Origin: Actinomycetota bacterium
Lineage (GTDB): Bacteria > Actinomycetota > Acidimicrobiia > IMCC26256 > JAENVU01
Direction of reading: 5' to 3'
Assembly: GCA_016870395.1 (NCBI GenBank)
Contig: VGBT01000005.1
Location: 39,756 to 103,755, forward strand
DNA length: 64,000 nucleotides
Shown: positions 26,384 to 37,185 of the stretch, piece after piece
Position numbering within the stretch: the first letter of the stretch is position 1
Layout of the letters: each line of letters starts with the position of its first letter
The notes under the pieces: model-generated
Seen by the model: the letters and a program-made list of their open reading frames with translations, nothing else
The model's database searches: none
What the model was told of the DNA's origin: nothing
Position numbers and translations under genes: made by a program

Positions 26384-26842
26384 GTGGCGGTGCAGGTGCT
26401 GATCGGGCTGGGCGTGCTGGTGGCGGCGAGCGTGGTCGCGCTGGTCCTTCGAGGCCGGCGCAGGGCAGGTGCCACACCGGTCGGCGATGCCTACCCCGTC
26501 GCGCGCCAGCTCAGCCGGGCCGACTTCTCCCGGCCCGACGCACCGTGGTTGGTGGTCCTCTTCTCGTCGCGCGTGTGCGACTCGTGCGAGGACATGCGCG
26601 ACAAGATCGCGGTGCTGGCTTCCGACGAGGTCGCGGTACACGACGCGGAGTTCACCCAGTCGCGAGAACTGCACGAGCGCTACGCGATCTCGGGGGTGCC
26701 GATGGTCGTGCTCGCGGACGCCGAAGGGGTGGTGCGACGCGCGTTCGTGGGGCCGGTCAGCGCCACCGACCTGTGGGCCGCCGTCGCCGCGGAGCGCGAC
26801 CCACAGCGTGCGCCGTCCGAGCTCGGCCGCTTGGTTGACTGA
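26384..26842 (+). CDS. Membrane-anchored thioredoxin-like protein
   Basis: Protein of 152 residues: one N-terminal membrane segment (QVLIGLGVLVAASVVALVL), a short basic linker, then a thioredoxin fold with the redox pair in SRVCDSCEDM and the conserved cis-proline in ISGVPMVVLAD. The CDSC motif and anchor suggest a role on the outer face in thiol exchange, comparable to MauD/DsbE-like proteins. Its TGA stop is formed by the first bases of a palindromic repeat (26839-26922) that is shared with the 3' end of hpf. Confidence 0.78.
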   Translation: MAVQVLIGLGVLVAASVVALVLRGRRRAGATPVGDAYPVARQLSRADFSRPDAPWLVVLFSSRVCDSCEDMRDKIAVLASDEVAVHDAEFTQSRELHERYAISGVPMVVLADAEGVVRRAFVGPVSATDLWAAVAAERDPQRAPSELGRLVD

Positions 26843-26922
26843 ACGGCGACGACGAGGATTGCCGCTCGGTCACCTCGGTCCGGTGCTCAGTCTCGTGTGT
26901 GACGAGTGTCCGGGCCGCTCAG
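26839..26922. repeat. Stop-codon-associated palindromic element, copy 1
   Basis: An 84-base element bounded by CTGAACG and CGCTCAG, near-perfect inverted ends. Bases 26861-26890 match 38432-38461 with one mismatch, and the whole segment aligns with copy 2 at 38410-38492. The left end supplies the TGA stop of the thioredoxin-like gene; the right end lies 5 bases before the ftsH stop. Confidence 0.6.
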
Positions 26923-26926
26923 CGGA

Positions 26927-28918
26927 TCAGGGCTCGATGGGTTGGCCCTCGTCGTCGACGATCTCCTCGGTGCCGTCGGCGAGGCGCACTCGCCGCGGAC
27001 CCCCCGCGTGGTAGCCGACCGCGCCGTCGACGAGCCGCTCGATCTCGAGGCCGTCGAGCGTCTCGTGCTCGAGCAGCGCCGAGGACACGGCGTCGAGGCC
27101 GAGGCGGTACTTCATGAGCAGCTCGCGGGTGCGCATCTCCTGGGTCCGCAGGATCCGCTCGACCTCCTCGTCGATGACCCGGGCGGTCTCGTCGGAGTAG
27201 TCACGGGTGTGCACCAGGTCCTCGCCGAGGAACACCGCGCCCTGCGAGCCCCAGGCCATCGGACCGACGCGATCCGACATGCCCCACTCGCGCACCATGC
27301 GCCGCGCGATCTCGGTGCCGCGGACGAGGTCGTTGCTTGCGCCCGTCGACTGGCTCCCGAACACGATCTCCTCCGCCACTCGGCCACCGAGCAGCACGCA
27401 GAGCATGTCGTCGAGGAAGTGCTTGTCGTGTGCGTAGCGCTCCTCCTCCGGGAGCTGCTGGGTCATCCCGAGGGCCATGCCGGTGGGGAGGATCGTCACC
27501 TTGTGCACCGGGTCGGCGTGCTCGAGCACGTACGCGGTAATCGCGTGGCCCGCCTCGTGGTAGGCGGTGTGCTCCTTCTCCTCGTCGTTCATCATCACCG
27601 AGGGTCGTTTGAGGCCCATCAGCACGCGATCGCGCGCGTCCTCGAAGTCCTCCGCGTGCACCGCGCTCTCGGCTCGACGGACCGCGAAGAGCGCGGCCTC
27701 GTTGACGAGGTTGGCGAGGTCGGCGCCGGACATGCCGGGCGTGCCGCGCGCGACGGTCTCGATCTTCACGTCACCTGCGATCTTCTTGTCGCGGAAGTGG
27801 ACCTTGAGGATCTCGATCCGCTCCTCGAGGGTCGGCAGCGGCACCGTGATCTGGCGGTCGAAGCGTCCGGGCCGTAGCAGCGCGGAGTCGAGAATGTCGG
27901 GCCGGTTGGTGGCCGCGATCATGACGAGCCCCTCGCCGGTCTCGAACCCGTCCATCTCGGCGAGCATCTGGTTGAGCGTCTGCTCCCGCTCGTCGTGCCC
28001 GCCGCCGAGCCCGGCGCCACGCTTGCGCCCGATGGAGTCGATCTCGTCGATGAAGATGATCGCAGGGGCTTGCTTGCGTGCGGTCTGGAACAGGTCGCGC
28101 ACCCGAGCGGCGCCGACCCCGACGAACATCTCCATGAAGTCCGAGCCGGTGATCGCGACGAACGGCACGCCGGCCTCGCCGGCGACCGCGCGCGCGATGA
28201 GCGTCTTGCCGGTTCCTGGTGGGCCTACGAGCAGCACGCCTCTCGGGATGCGCGCGCCGATCTCCTTGAACTTCCCCGGGTTCTTCAGGAAGTCGACGAC
28301 CTCGGTGATCTCCTGCTTCACCGGGCCGTACCCGGCGACGTCGGCGAAAGTGGTCTTCGGCTTCTCGGCGTTGTAGACCTTGGCGCGGCTCCGCCCGATG
28401 TTCATGACCGCGCCCATCTGACCCTGGGCCCGGCGGTTCATCCACACGAAGAACCCGATGATCAAGACGAGCGGGAGCACCCACAGCAGGATCCCGAGCA
28501 GCGGGTTCGAGGTCGTCCGGACGTAGTCGACGTCGACGCCCTGCTTCTCGAGCTCGGCGAGCTGGGCCTCCTGGAGGTCGTCGTTGGGACCCGACGAGGT
28601 GAACTCGGTCGTCCCGTCCTGGGGCTGTCTGTACTCGCCGCTGATGTGACCGTTGGTCGGGTCGTACTCGATGCTCTTCACCTCGTCGGCCTGCACCGCC
28701 GCGGTGAACTCGCTGTAGCTGAGCTCGTCGGTCTCGGTGGTGCTTCCCCGCATGCTCGTGGCCACGAACACCGCGACCACGATCCCGACGACGAGCAGCG
28801 GCAGCCAGCGCGGCCACGGCCGCGGACCGGAGGACGGGGTGCCGTCACCCGTCGGCCGACCGGGCCCTGGGTCAGGGCCTTGACCGGGAGCGGGGGGTTC
28901 GGGCGGGCGGCTGCTCAC
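26927..28918 (-). CDS. ftsH: ATP-dependent zinc metalloprotease FtsH
   Basis: Protein of 663 residues. A proline-rich leader is followed by two membrane segments enclosing an exported domain (about 50-150), then the AAA+ module with Walker A GPPGTGKT (about 232-239), FIDEIDSIG, the SRH region [18 protein letters not shown], and the zinc protease signature HEAGH (about 452-456). It degrades membrane and short-lived cytosolic proteins as a hexamer. GTG 28918 is chosen for its GAGGAG ribosome-binding site; a TAGCAT box about 50 bases upstream could give a short leader. It sits convergent to the thioredoxin-like gene. Confidence 0.93.
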   Translation of the reverse strand: MSSRPPEPPAPGQGPDPGPGRPTGDGTPSSGPRPWPRWLPLLVVGIVVAVFVATSMRGSTTETDELSYSEFTAAVQADEVKSIEYDPTNGHISGEYRQPQDGTTEFTSSGPNDDLQEAQLAELEKQGVDVDYVRTTSNPLLGILLWVLPLVLIIGFFVWMNRRAQGQMGAVMNIGRSRAKVYNAEKPKTTFADVAGYGPVKQEITEVVDFLKNPGKFKEIGARIPRGVLLVGPPGTGKTLIARAVAGEAGVPFVAITGSDFMEMFVGVGAARVRDLFQTARKQAPAIIFIDEIDSIGRKRGAGLGGGHDEREQTLNQMLAEMDGFETGEGLVMIAATNRPDILDSALLRPGRFDRQITVPLPTLEERIEILKVHFRDKKIAGDVKIETVARGTPGMSGADLANLVNEAALFAVRRAESAVHAEDFEDARDRVLMGLKRPSVMMNDEEKEHTAYHEAGHAITAYVLEHADPVHKVTILPTGMALGMTQQLPEEERYAHDKHFLDDMLCVLLGGRVAEEIVFGSQSTGASNDLVRGTEIARRMVREWGMSDRVGPMAWGSQGAVFLGEDLVHTRDYSDETARVIDEEVERILRTQEMRTRELLMKYRLGLDAVSSALLEHETLDGLEIERLVDGAVGYHAGGPRRVRLADGTEEIVDDEGQPIEP

Positions 28919-28967
28919 TCGGCTCCTCGAGGTGGTCTTCGTCGGGTGGGTGGGTCGGGCGGGCACC

Positions 28968-28973
28968 ATGCTA
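28968..28973 (-). promoter_or_regulatory. -10 box (TAGCAT) for ftsH
   Basis: It would yield a leader of roughly 40-45 bases containing the GAGGAG ribosome-binding site. Confidence 0.35.
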
Positions 28974-29038
28974 GGACCCCGCGGCGGCGGGGTCGCCGTC
29001 GACCAACGCCGGCGCGCGGCATCGGATTCCTTGGCGCG

Positions 29039-29044
29039 TAACCT
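29039..29044 (+). promoter_or_regulatory. -10 box (TAACCT) for the CPBP protease gene
   Basis: It ends 7 bases before GTG 29052. Confidence 0.45.
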
Positions 29045-29051
29045 GCCCAGC

Positions 29052-29762
29052 GTGAGCCGCCATCCCGGGCCCGGTTGCCCCGTTCGCTGGGGCCTGGGCG
29101 ACGCGGCTTTGGTCTGGCTCGGCGGCCTCGTGGCCGCCACCGTCGCCGCCTCGATCAGCCTGGCGCTCCGGGACCGCTCGGCCGACCTGGCCCCAGACGC
29201 AGTCGACCTGGTCGTGGGCCTGGTAGCCCAGAACCTGGCCATCCTCGGGGGGCTCGTGCTGGTCAGCCGGCGGCGGGGGCTGGGGAGCCTGCGGGCGGAC
29301 TTCGGTCTGGCGCTCCACCCACGCGACTGGCTGTGGCTCCCGTGCGGCGTCCTGCTCCAGGTGGTGGGCAGCGGCCTGATCGAGCTGCTCGACCGGGTAG
29401 CGGGTGGGCTGCGCGAGCAGGAGGCCGCCCGTGTGCTCGATCGGGCCGACGGGCCCGAGCTTGTCGCGCTGATCCTCGGGGTCACCCTTGTGGTACCGCT
29501 GGCCGAGGAGCTGCTGTTCCGGGGTCTGCTGCTGCGATCCCTGGCCCGACGGTTCCATGCAGTGACGGCCGTGGTGGCGTCGGCCGCCACGTTCGCGGGG
29601 GCTCACCTCCTCGACCCCGCGACCGCGCCGCTGCTGGTGCCGCTGGCGCTGCTCGGGCTGGTCTCGGGGATCCGGGCGGTGCGCACCGGCGAGCTGTCCC
29701 AGTCGCTGATGCTTCATGGCGGCTTCAACCTCCTGAGCGCGGTCGTGCTGGTGTCGAGCTGA
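29052..29762 (+). CDS. CPBP family intramembrane glutamic endopeptidase (CAAX protease-like)
   Basis: Protein of 236 residues, mostly hydrophobic with about six to seven membrane helices. The catalytic EELLFRG motif is present (PLAEELLFRGLLL), followed by a conserved-position histidine in FAGAHLLDP and a second HGGFN near the end. Such proteases in bacteria often process small peptides or confer immunity, but many have unknown targets. It is divergent from ftsH with separate promoters. Confidence 0.8.
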   Translation: MSRHPGPGCPVRWGLGDAALVWLGGLVAATVAASISLALRDRSADLAPDAVDLVVGLVAQNLAILGGLVLVSRRRGLGSLRADFGLALHPRDWLWLPCGVLLQVVGSGLIELLDRVAGGLREQEAARVLDRADGPELVALILGVTLVVPLAEELLFRGLLLRSLARRFHAVTAVVASAATFAGAHLLDPATAPLLVPLALLGLVSGIRAVRTGELSQSLMLHGGFNLLSAVVLVSS

Positions 29763-29794
29763 GGACCCGCAGACCTCTGACCAGGGAGGACACC

Positions 29795-29845
29795 GATTCT
29801 CATCCCTAGAATCATCCCTCTCATTCTCGGATCATCCTCTAGGAA
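29795..29845 (+). promoter_or_regulatory. Palindromic operator-like site and promoter region of the zinc-ribbon gene
   Basis: GATTCT (29795-29800) and AGAATC (29808-29813) form a perfect inverted repeat with 7 bases between. A TAGAAT -10-like box overlaps the right arm. A related half-site with ATTCTC and ATCATCC follows at 29823-29837. The stretch is unusually A+T-rich for this window, which supports a regulatory role. Confidence 0.4.
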
Positions 29846-29912
29846 TTGCGCCCGTTCCGACGATCCCAGTCAGAGCGGGTCAACCACATGGCCCCCGTCG
29901 GAAGGGACGCTG

Positions 29913-30083
29913 ATGCGCTGCAGTCGCTGCACCACGGGTGGGATGGTCGAGATCCGGATGAAGATCGCGGGGGAGGACGTCGTCTTCCACAGCTGCGCCC
30001 GGTGCGAGGCCAAGGAGTGGTCGACCGAAGCGGGGCCCACGTCGCTCGGACGGGTGCTCGAGCTCGCGCGCTCGGGTCGGTAG
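29913..30083 (+). CDS. Small zinc-ribbon protein
   Basis: Encodes 56 residues with two CxxC knuckles, CSRC at residues 3-6 and CARC near 28, flanking MVEIRMKIAGEDVVFHS. The spacing fits a single zinc ribbon. A GAAGGGA ribosome-binding site precedes the ATG at 29913. I infer it is real from the Cys pattern, codon use and its own upstream palindromic site; its partner (nucleic acid or protein) is unknown. It precedes the large membrane protein gene but is 195 bases away. Confidence 0.65.
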   Translation: MRCSRCTTGGMVEIRMKIAGEDVVFHSCARCEAKEWSTEAGPTSLGRVLELARSGR

Positions 30084-30277
30084 CTCGCTAGCTCCCGAGG
30101 CGCCCCACCGGGGTGGCGCGGCGACGGCCCCGCCCGCCCCGAGCTCGCGATGTCGGGGATCGCCCGGAACCAATGGAGCGCGAAAGGGCCCTTCGGGTCC
30201 TCTCGCCGATTCGCGCCCGTCGCGTCTGCTCGCGAACCCGCCACGGATCGAGCGGGCCCGGCTGCCATGCTGACGGG

Positions 30278-32770
30278 ATGTCCGTGTCGGTGCCCGAGAC
30301 GAGCGCGCCCGCAACCGGACCGGACGAAGCCGATCGCGGCCCGTTCCCATCGCCCGACGACCTGACGCTGCCGCCGGACGATCGCGACCTGGGCCTGGCG
30401 TGGCGGATCGTCGGCATCGCGGTCGTGCTGGCGTGCTGCGCGGTCGTCTTCTGGCAGCTCGACCCGGGCCTGTCGCTGTGGTCGCCGAACCGGGGCCTGC
30501 TGCTCCGTGACACCACGCCGAGCGGTGGCGACATGGGCGCCCACGTCTGGTTCCCGGCATACCTGCGCGACCACCTGCTGCCGAGGTGGCGGGTGGCGGG
30601 ATGGGCACCCGACTGGTTCGGGGGTTTCCCGGCCGGACAGTTCTACTTCCCGCTGCCCGCGCTGCTGATCGTCGTCCTCGACCTCGTGATGCCCTACAAC
30701 GTGGCGTTCAAGCTGGTCACCGCAATCGGTCCAGTGGCGCTGCCGGCGACCGTGTACGCCTTCGGCCGCGGCCTGCGGGTGCGGCGGCCCGGCCCCGAGC
30801 TGATGGCCGTCGGTGCAACGTGCTTCCTCTTCTTCCGTGGCATCGAGGCGACGGCCGGGACCCACGACGCCCAGATCCAGTTCAACCAGCGGATCATGGG
30901 CGGCACGCTGGCCAGCGCGCTCGCGGGGGAGTACTCGTTCTCGTTCGCCCTGGCGCTGGCGTTCGCGTTCCTCGGCGCGCTCGCCTACTCGCTGCGGACG
31001 CGGCGCCGTCTGTGGCTTCCGGCACTCCTTCTCGCGGGCACGATCCTGAGCCACGTCGTGGTCGGCATCTTCGCGGCGGTCGCCGCCGTAGTCGTCTGGG
31101 CGTTCCTGCTGCGTCGCCGACAGGTGCTGCTCGCCCTCGGGATCGGGGCTGCGATCGGCGGCGTCGGCGCCGCGCTCAGCGCGTTCTGGACGTTCCCCCT
31201 GCTGGCCGGGTTCGGGTACACGGCAAACATGCGCTACGAGCGGCTCACCTGGTACCTCGACTACCTCATACCTGGTCAGCTGTGGTGGGTGTTCGTGCTC
31301 GCGGCCATCGGCGTGTTGATCGGGCTCGTCCGGGTCGACCGCGCCGTCCTGGCGATCGCGAGCGTCACGGTGGTGTTCGCCGTCGTCTTCCGGTTCTGGC
31401 CCGAGCTCCACGCGTGGAACCTCCGGTTCCTGCCGTTCTGGTACCTGGGCGCGTTCCTGCTCGCGGGCATCGCGGTTGCCGAGGTCGTTCGGGGGATCTC
31501 GAGCCTGGTCGCGCGCGCCTGGACCGGTTCGCCGCCGGAGCCCGGGGAGGAGTGGGCGTTCGAACCGCCTTTGGAGCGCCGACGGTTCCGGCTGGTCCGG
31601 TCCGTGACCGCGCTGGGGATCGCGGCGGTGGTCACCGTCGGGTCGTTGGCGATCGCGGTCAACACTCGCAAGTTCCTCGATTTCTGGGCCGAGTGGAACT
31701 ACGCGGGCTACGAGGACACCGCGGCCACCAGCGCCAAGCCGAAGGCCTACGCGGAGTACCGCGCGTTGATCGAGACGATGCGCGACCTCCCCCCCGGGCT
31801 CGCGATGTGGGAGGGCGGCCCGGCACTCGACGCCTACGGCACGCCGCTCGCCCTGATGCTTTTGCCGTACTGGACCGACGGCCGGATCGACTCGCTCGAG
31901 GGCCTGTTCTACGAGTCGGCCGCGAGCACCCCGTACGACTTCATGGCCATCGGGCCGCTGTCCGCCTCCGGCAACGCGTCCAACCCGGTGCGCGGCCTCG
32001 ACTACCGCACGATCGGCGACTTCGACGTCGGGGTGCGCTACCTCGAGCAGCTCGGCGCGCGCTACTACCTCGCGCACTCCGACGACGCGAAGGCCCGCGC
32101 CGACGCCCACCGGGATCTGCGGCTCGTCGCGAAGGTACCGGGCCTCGATGCCACGCCGCCGACGGGATGGAACGTCTACGAGGTGCGGGACCACGCGCGC
32201 GTCGCGCCGCTCGCGTACGAGCCGGTCGTTGTCGCGCCCACAGGCGGGAGGCAGTCGGAGTGCTTCGGGCGACCTGCGGCAGTCGGCGCGAAGGACCCGG
32301 AGCTCGATCCGTGGGAGTGCGTCGCCGCCGAGTGGTGGGACTCGCCGGAGCGGCTCGACCAGCCGCTCGCCGCCTCCGGCCCGAAGCCGTGGCGACGGGC
32401 GAGCGCCGGCGACGCGGCCTCGGTGAGCCCGCGGCGCCTTCCGGAGGTGCGGGTGACCGACGTGCGCGAGACCGAGGATTCGGTCGCGTTTCGCGTCTCG
32501 CGCGTCGGGGTGCCAGTGGTGGTCCGCACCTCCTACTTCCCCGCGTGGAAGGCCCATGGCGCCGACGGGCCGTGGCGGCTCACGCCGAACCTGATGGTGG
32601 TGGTACCCACCGAGCGGTCCGTCACCCTGCGTTACGAGCGCACCGGGGCCGAGTGGCTCGGGATCGTGGGGTCGCTGGCCGGCCTCGCCGGGCTGGTCGC
32701 ATTGGTCGTGTGGCGTCCGCGGACGCGGCCGTCCCGGGGCGGGACCGCGGAGGGCCTGAGGCTACGATGA
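30278..32770 (+). CDS. Large multi-pass membrane protein of the GT-C / PTPS-related type
   Basis: Protein of 830 residues. After a soluble, acidic start of about 45 residues there are roughly ten to eleven hydrophobic segments up to about 480, then a long exported domain and a final C-terminal helix with a basic tail. The first external loop carries TTPSGGDMGAHVWFPAYL, with the acidic residues placed as in GT-C polyprenyl-phosphate-sugar transferases. This resembles the 6-pyruvoyl-tetrahydropterin synthase-related membrane family, in which sugar transfer is suspected but unproven. It precedes manB and is probably envelope related. Confidence 0.7.
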   Translation: MSVSVPETSAPATGPDEADRGPFPSPDDLTLPPDDRDLGLAWRIVGIAVVLACCAVVFWQLDPGLSLWSPNRGLLLRDTTPSGGDMGAHVWFPAYLRDHLLPRWRVAGWAPDWFGGFPAGQFYFPLPALLIVVLDLVMPYNVAFKLVTAIGPVALPATVYAFGRGLRVRRPGPELMAVGATCFLFFRGIEATAGTHDAQIQFNQRIMGGTLASALAGEYSFSFALALAFAFLGALAYSLRTRRRLWLPALLLAGTILSHVVVGIFAAVAAVVVWAFLLRRRQVLLALGIGAAIGGVGAALSAFWTFPLLAGFGYTANMRYERLTWYLDYLIPGQLWWVFVLAAIGVLIGLVRVDRAVLAIASVTVVFAVVFRFWPELHAWNLRFLPFWYLGAFLLAGIAVAEVVRGISSLVARAWTGSPPEPGEEWAFEPPLERRRFRLVRSVTALGIAAVVTVGSLAIAVNTRKFLDFWAEWNYAGYEDTAATSAKPKAYAEYRALIETMRDLPPGLAMWEGGPALDAYGTPLALMLLPYWTDGRIDSLEGLFYESAASTPYDFMAIGPLSASGNASNPVRGLDYRTIGDFDVGVRYLEQLGARYYLAHSDDAKARADAHRDLRLVAKVPGLDATPPTGWNVYEVRDHARVAPLAYEPVVVAPTGGRQSECFGRPAAVGAKDPELDPWECVAAEWWDSPERLDQPLAASGPKPWRRASAGDAASVSPRRLPEVRVTDVRETEDSVAFRVSRVGVPVVVRTSYFPAWKAHGADGPWRLTPNLMVVVPTERSVTLRYERTGAEWLGIVGSLAGLAGLVALVVWRPRTRPSRGGTAEGLRLR
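32763..32768 (+). promoter_or_regulatory. -10 box (TACGAT) for the manB operon
   Basis: It overlaps the stop codon of the preceding gene and would give an ~75-base leader before GTG 32849. That leader contains a small hairpin (CCGCCACC...GGTGGCGG-like arms around 32777-32795). Confidence 0.3.
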
Positions 32771-32848
32771 GCGTCCCGCCACCTCCCGTGGCGGTGAGGA
32801 TTCCCGGCCCACGCACGAACGCCGGGAGAAGACGGAGCCCCCACAGCC

Positions 32849-34195
32849 GTGGCCGACGCGCTCGACAGCATCTTCAAGGCCTATGACGTCCGCGGCCTGT
32901 ATCCCGACGAGATCGACGAGTCCGTCGCGCGCCGCGTCGGCAACGCGTTCGTCCGCTTCACCGAGGCGTCGACGGTCGTGGTCGGCCGCGACATGCGTCC
33001 CTCCTCGATTCCCCTGAGCCAGGCCTTCGTCGAGGGCGCGACGCTCGCGGGCGCCGACGTGGTCGACGTGGGCCTCGCCTCCACCGACCTCGTGTACTTC
33101 GCGTCGGGTCTTCTCGATGCCCCGGCCGCGATGTTCACGGCGAGCCACAACCCCGCGCGGTACAACGGGATCAAGATGTGCCGGGCGAGCGCGGCACCGA
33201 TCGGGGAGGCCACCGGCCTGCTCCAGATCAAGGGGGCGGTGGCCGCAGGGCTGGTCGAGCGGGCCGAGGAGGCGGGCCGGGTCGAGACGCGCGACCTCCT
33301 GGTCGAGTTCGCTGCGCACGTTCGCTCCTGTGTCGACGTATCCGCCCTCGCGGCGCTGCGCGTGGTGGCGGACACCGCCAACGGCATGGGCGGCCTCGTG
33401 GTGCCGGCGGTGTTCGAGGGGACGCCGTTCGAGCTCAGCGTGCTCTTCGGTGAGCTCGATGGCACGTTTCCGAACCACCCGGCCGATCCGATCCAGCCCG
33501 AGAACCTCGTCGCGCTGCAGAAGGCGGTGCTCGACGCGGGCGCCGACGTCGGACTCGCGTTCGACGGCGACGCAGACCGAGTGTTCCTGGTCGACGACCG
33601 CGGCCAGCCGGTGTCGGGATCCATCACGACGGCGATCGTGGCCAGGGGGATCCTCGAGCGCACCGGGCCGGGTGAGACCGTGGTGCACAACCTGATCTGC
33701 TCGAAGGCGGTCCCCGAGGTGATCCGCGAGATGGGGGGGACCCCGGTACGAGCGCGCGTCGGCCACTCCTTCATCAAGCAGGTGATGGCCGAGACCGGCG
33801 CCGTGTTCGGCGGCGAGCACTCGGCCCACTACTACTTCCGCGACAACTGGCGGGCCGACTCCGGCTCGATCGCGGCGATGGTGGTGCTCGAGCAGCTTTC
33901 GCTCGCCGGGGTTCCGCTCTCCGAGCTGCGCGGGCCGTTCGAGCGCTACGCCCAGTCCGGAGAGATCAACACCGAGGTCGCCGACCCGGCCGGCGTGATC
34001 GACCGGATCGCCGCCGAGTTCGCAGGTGCCGACCAGGACCACCTCGACGGTCTTACCGTCGACTTCGGTGACTGGTGGTTCAACCTGCGCCCGAGCAACA
34101 CCGAGCCCCTGCTGCGCCTCAACCTCGAGGCATCCGATCGTGCGGCGTGCGATGCTCACACCGACGCAGTGCTCGCACTGATCCGCGACTCCTAG
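32849..34195 (+). CDS. manB: Phosphomannomutase/phosphoglucomutase
   Basis: Protein of 448 residues of the alpha-D-phosphohexomutase family: FKAYDVRGLYPDEID, the phosphoserine loop TASHNPARYNG, metal loop DGDADR, the sugar loop GGEHSAHYYF and phosphate-binding RPSNTEPLLRLN. It interconverts mannose-6- and mannose-1-phosphate (and probably glucose phosphates), feeding GDP-mannose for envelope mannans. It corresponds in place to Rv3257c (PmmA) and is followed by a Trm112-like gene and a sugar isomerase, forming a short operon. GTG start. Confidence 0.9.
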   Translation: MADALDSIFKAYDVRGLYPDEIDESVARRVGNAFVRFTEASTVVVGRDMRPSSIPLSQAFVEGATLAGADVVDVGLASTDLVYFASGLLDAPAAMFTASHNPARYNGIKMCRASAAPIGEATGLLQIKGAVAAGLVERAEEAGRVETRDLLVEFAAHVRSCVDVSALAALRVVADTANGMGGLVVPAVFEGTPFELSVLFGELDGTFPNHPADPIQPENLVALQKAVLDAGADVGLAFDGDADRVFLVDDRGQPVSGSITTAIVARGILERTGPGETVVHNLICSKAVPEVIREMGGTPVRARVGHSFIKQVMAETGAVFGGEHSAHYYFRDNWRADSGSIAAMVVLEQLSLAGVPLSELRGPFERYAQSGEINTEVADPAGVIDRIAAEFAGADQDHLDGLTVDFGDWWFNLRPSNTEPLLRLNLEASDRAACDAHTDAVLALIRDS

Positions 34196-34204
34196 GAGAC
34201 ATCG

Positions 34205-34441
34205 TTGGCACTCGATTCCCAGCTGCTCGAGATCTTGGCCTGCCCCGAGGACAAGGGTCCGTTGCTCTACTTCGCGGACGAGGACTCCCTGTACAACCCG
34301 CGCCTGAAGCGCCGCTACGTCGTCCGTGACGACATCCCGATCATGCTCGTCGACGAGGCCGAGACAGTGAGCGACGCCGAGCACGCTCGGCTGCTCGCCA
34401 AGGCCGAGGCCGACGGCATCCGGCCCACGTTCGAGGCCTGA
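34205..34441 (+). CDS. Trm112/YcaR-like small protein
   Basis: Encodes 78 residues: LLEILACPEDKGPLLYF and then YNPRLKRRYVVRDDIPIML, the pattern of the Trm112p-like family. The usual zinc-type CPxC at the start is reduced to one cysteine (CPEDKG). It starts at TTG 34205, 9 bases after the manB stop, with an AGGAG site. Members act as stabilising partners of methyltransferases in other systems, and its partner is unknown here; position between manB and the isomerase is conserved in actinobacteria. Confidence 0.7.
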   Translation: MALDSQLLEILACPEDKGPLLYFADEDSLYNPRLKRRYVVRDDIPIMLVDEAETVSDAEHARLLAKAEADGIRPTFEA

Positions 34442-34448
34442 ACTGACC

Positions 34449-35495
34449 GTGCCGGTCGACTCCCTGGGGTTCCTCGACGCGGTTGGCGGCCTGCCGGAGC
34501 AGCTCGCGGCGGCGCACGAGGCCGCGGGTGAGAACATCCGCGCCGAGGACCTCCCCGCGCTCGACGACATCAGCAACGTGGTCGTGCTCGGGATGGGGGG
34601 CTCGGGGATCAGCGGCGACGTTCTGGCGGCGGTCAGCACGGGCACGATGCCCGTACCGGTGACGGTGCTCAAGCAGTACCGCACGCCCGCGTTCGTCGGG
34701 CCCGGCACGTTGGCCTTCGCGGTGTCGTACTCGGGCGGCACCGAGGAAACCCTCTCGATGACGGAGGGTGCGCTCGACGCAGGCGCCCATGTCGTCGCGA
34801 TCTCGAGTGGTGGCGACCTCGCCCGTCTCGCCGACGAGCGGGGCGCGCTGCACGTCCCGTGTCCCAAGGGCTACATGCCGCGAGCCGCGCTCGGCGCGCT
34901 CGTGGCCCCGCTGTTCGTGTGCTGCTATCGGATGGGACTGCTGCCTGACGCGCATCTGCTGATGGTGAAGGCCGTGGAACAGCTCGCCCGCCGACGCGAC
35001 CGCTGCGAGCCCGAGGTCGAGGGCGCCGCCAACCCGGCGCGTGAGCTCGCCCGCCGCATCGATCGCACCGTCCCACTCGTGTACGGCGGCGGCGCGCTCG
35101 GAGCGGTCGCGGCGATGCGCTGGAAGTGCGACGTCAACGAGAACGCGAAGGCGCCCGCGTTCTGGGCTGCGCACCCGGAGCTCGACCACAACGAGATCTG
35201 CGGCTGGGGTCAGCACGGCGACGTGACCCGCCAGATCGTCACGCTCGTAGAGCTCCGGCACGGCTTCGAGCACGAGCGCCTCGCGCCGCGCTTCGCGATC
35301 ACCCGAGCGCAGATCGAGGAGTGCGTCGCCGGCGTGCTCGAGGTGCGGGGTGAGGGTGAGGGCCGGTTCGCCCAGCTGCTCGATCTCATGTACGTGGGCG
35401 ACTGGGTGAGCTGCTACCTGGCGCTCCAGAACGACGTCGACCCCGGTCCGATTGCCGCCATCGACCACCTGAAGCGGGAGCTGTCGCGAGGCTGA
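34449..35495 (+). CDS. SIS-domain phosphoglucose/phosphomannose isomerase
   Basis: Protein of 348 residues with two SIS domains: VLGMGGSGISGDVL, SYSGGTEETLSM (phosphosugar loop), and catalytic-region motifs NENAKAPAFWAAHPELDHNEICGW, as in the bifunctional PGI/PMI family. It would convert fructose-6-phosphate to mannose-6-phosphate, directly upstream of manB in the pathway. It corresponds to Rv3256c, whose activity in mycobacteria is thought to be similar but is less certain. GTG start 7 bases after the previous stop. Confidence 0.82.
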   Translation: MPVDSLGFLDAVGGLPEQLAAAHEAAGENIRAEDLPALDDISNVVVLGMGGSGISGDVLAAVSTGTMPVPVTVLKQYRTPAFVGPGTLAFAVSYSGGTEETLSMTEGALDAGAHVVAISSGGDLARLADERGALHVPCPKGYMPRAALGALVAPLFVCCYRMGLLPDAHLLMVKAVEQLARRRDRCEPEVEGAANPARELARRIDRTVPLVYGGGALGAVAAMRWKCDVNENAKAPAFWAAHPELDHNEICGWGQHGDVTRQIVTLVELRHGFEHERLAPRFAITRAQIEECVAGVLEVRGEGEGRFAQLLDLMYVGDWVSCYLALQNDVDPGPIAAIDHLKRELSRG

Positions 35496-35542
35496 CCCGG
35501 TGCCCGCCGACGATCGCCGCCGATGCGAGGCGTCGATGCAGC

Positions 35543-35591
35543 TAACCTGGATCTCCGGTCGGGCCCTTTGGGGGCTGTCATCCGGTGATCC
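35543..35591 (+). promoter_or_regulatory. TAACCT box and hairpin between the SIS gene and ahcY
   Basis: TAACCT (35543-35548) resembles the -10 boxes of the window. GGATCTCCGG (35549-35558) pairs with CCGGTGATCC (35582-35591) in a 10-base stem with one T-T mismatch. If TAACCT is used, transcription starts inside the left arm, so the hairpin may instead be the terminator of the upstream gene. No known riboswitch consensus is matched. Confidence 0.35.
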
Positions 35592-35663
35592 GGGCCGACT
35601 CCTAGCGAAGCGTCGCGTGCTCGTTCAGAGATCGGTCGCGTGACCACACGACAAGGAGTCCTC

Positions 35664-37118
<1,455 letters not shown>

Positions 37119-37172
37119 GGACCTGCGCCGGTACTCGCGTCTCGTCGGGGCCGCGTTGTCACAGGGTGCCGG

Positions 37173-37178
37173 TACCGT
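37173..37178 (+). promoter_or_regulatory. -10 box (TACCGT) for comF
   Basis: It ends 7 bases before ATG 37186, selecting that start over an in-frame GTG/TTG upstream. Confidence 0.45.
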
Positions 37179-37185
37179 CGACGCC

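Noticed and set aside
25148..26477. Long - strand frames opposite the DUF5719 gene.
   Set aside because: Low-complexity Arg/Ser/Thr/Ala-rich translation with no motif; shadow frames.
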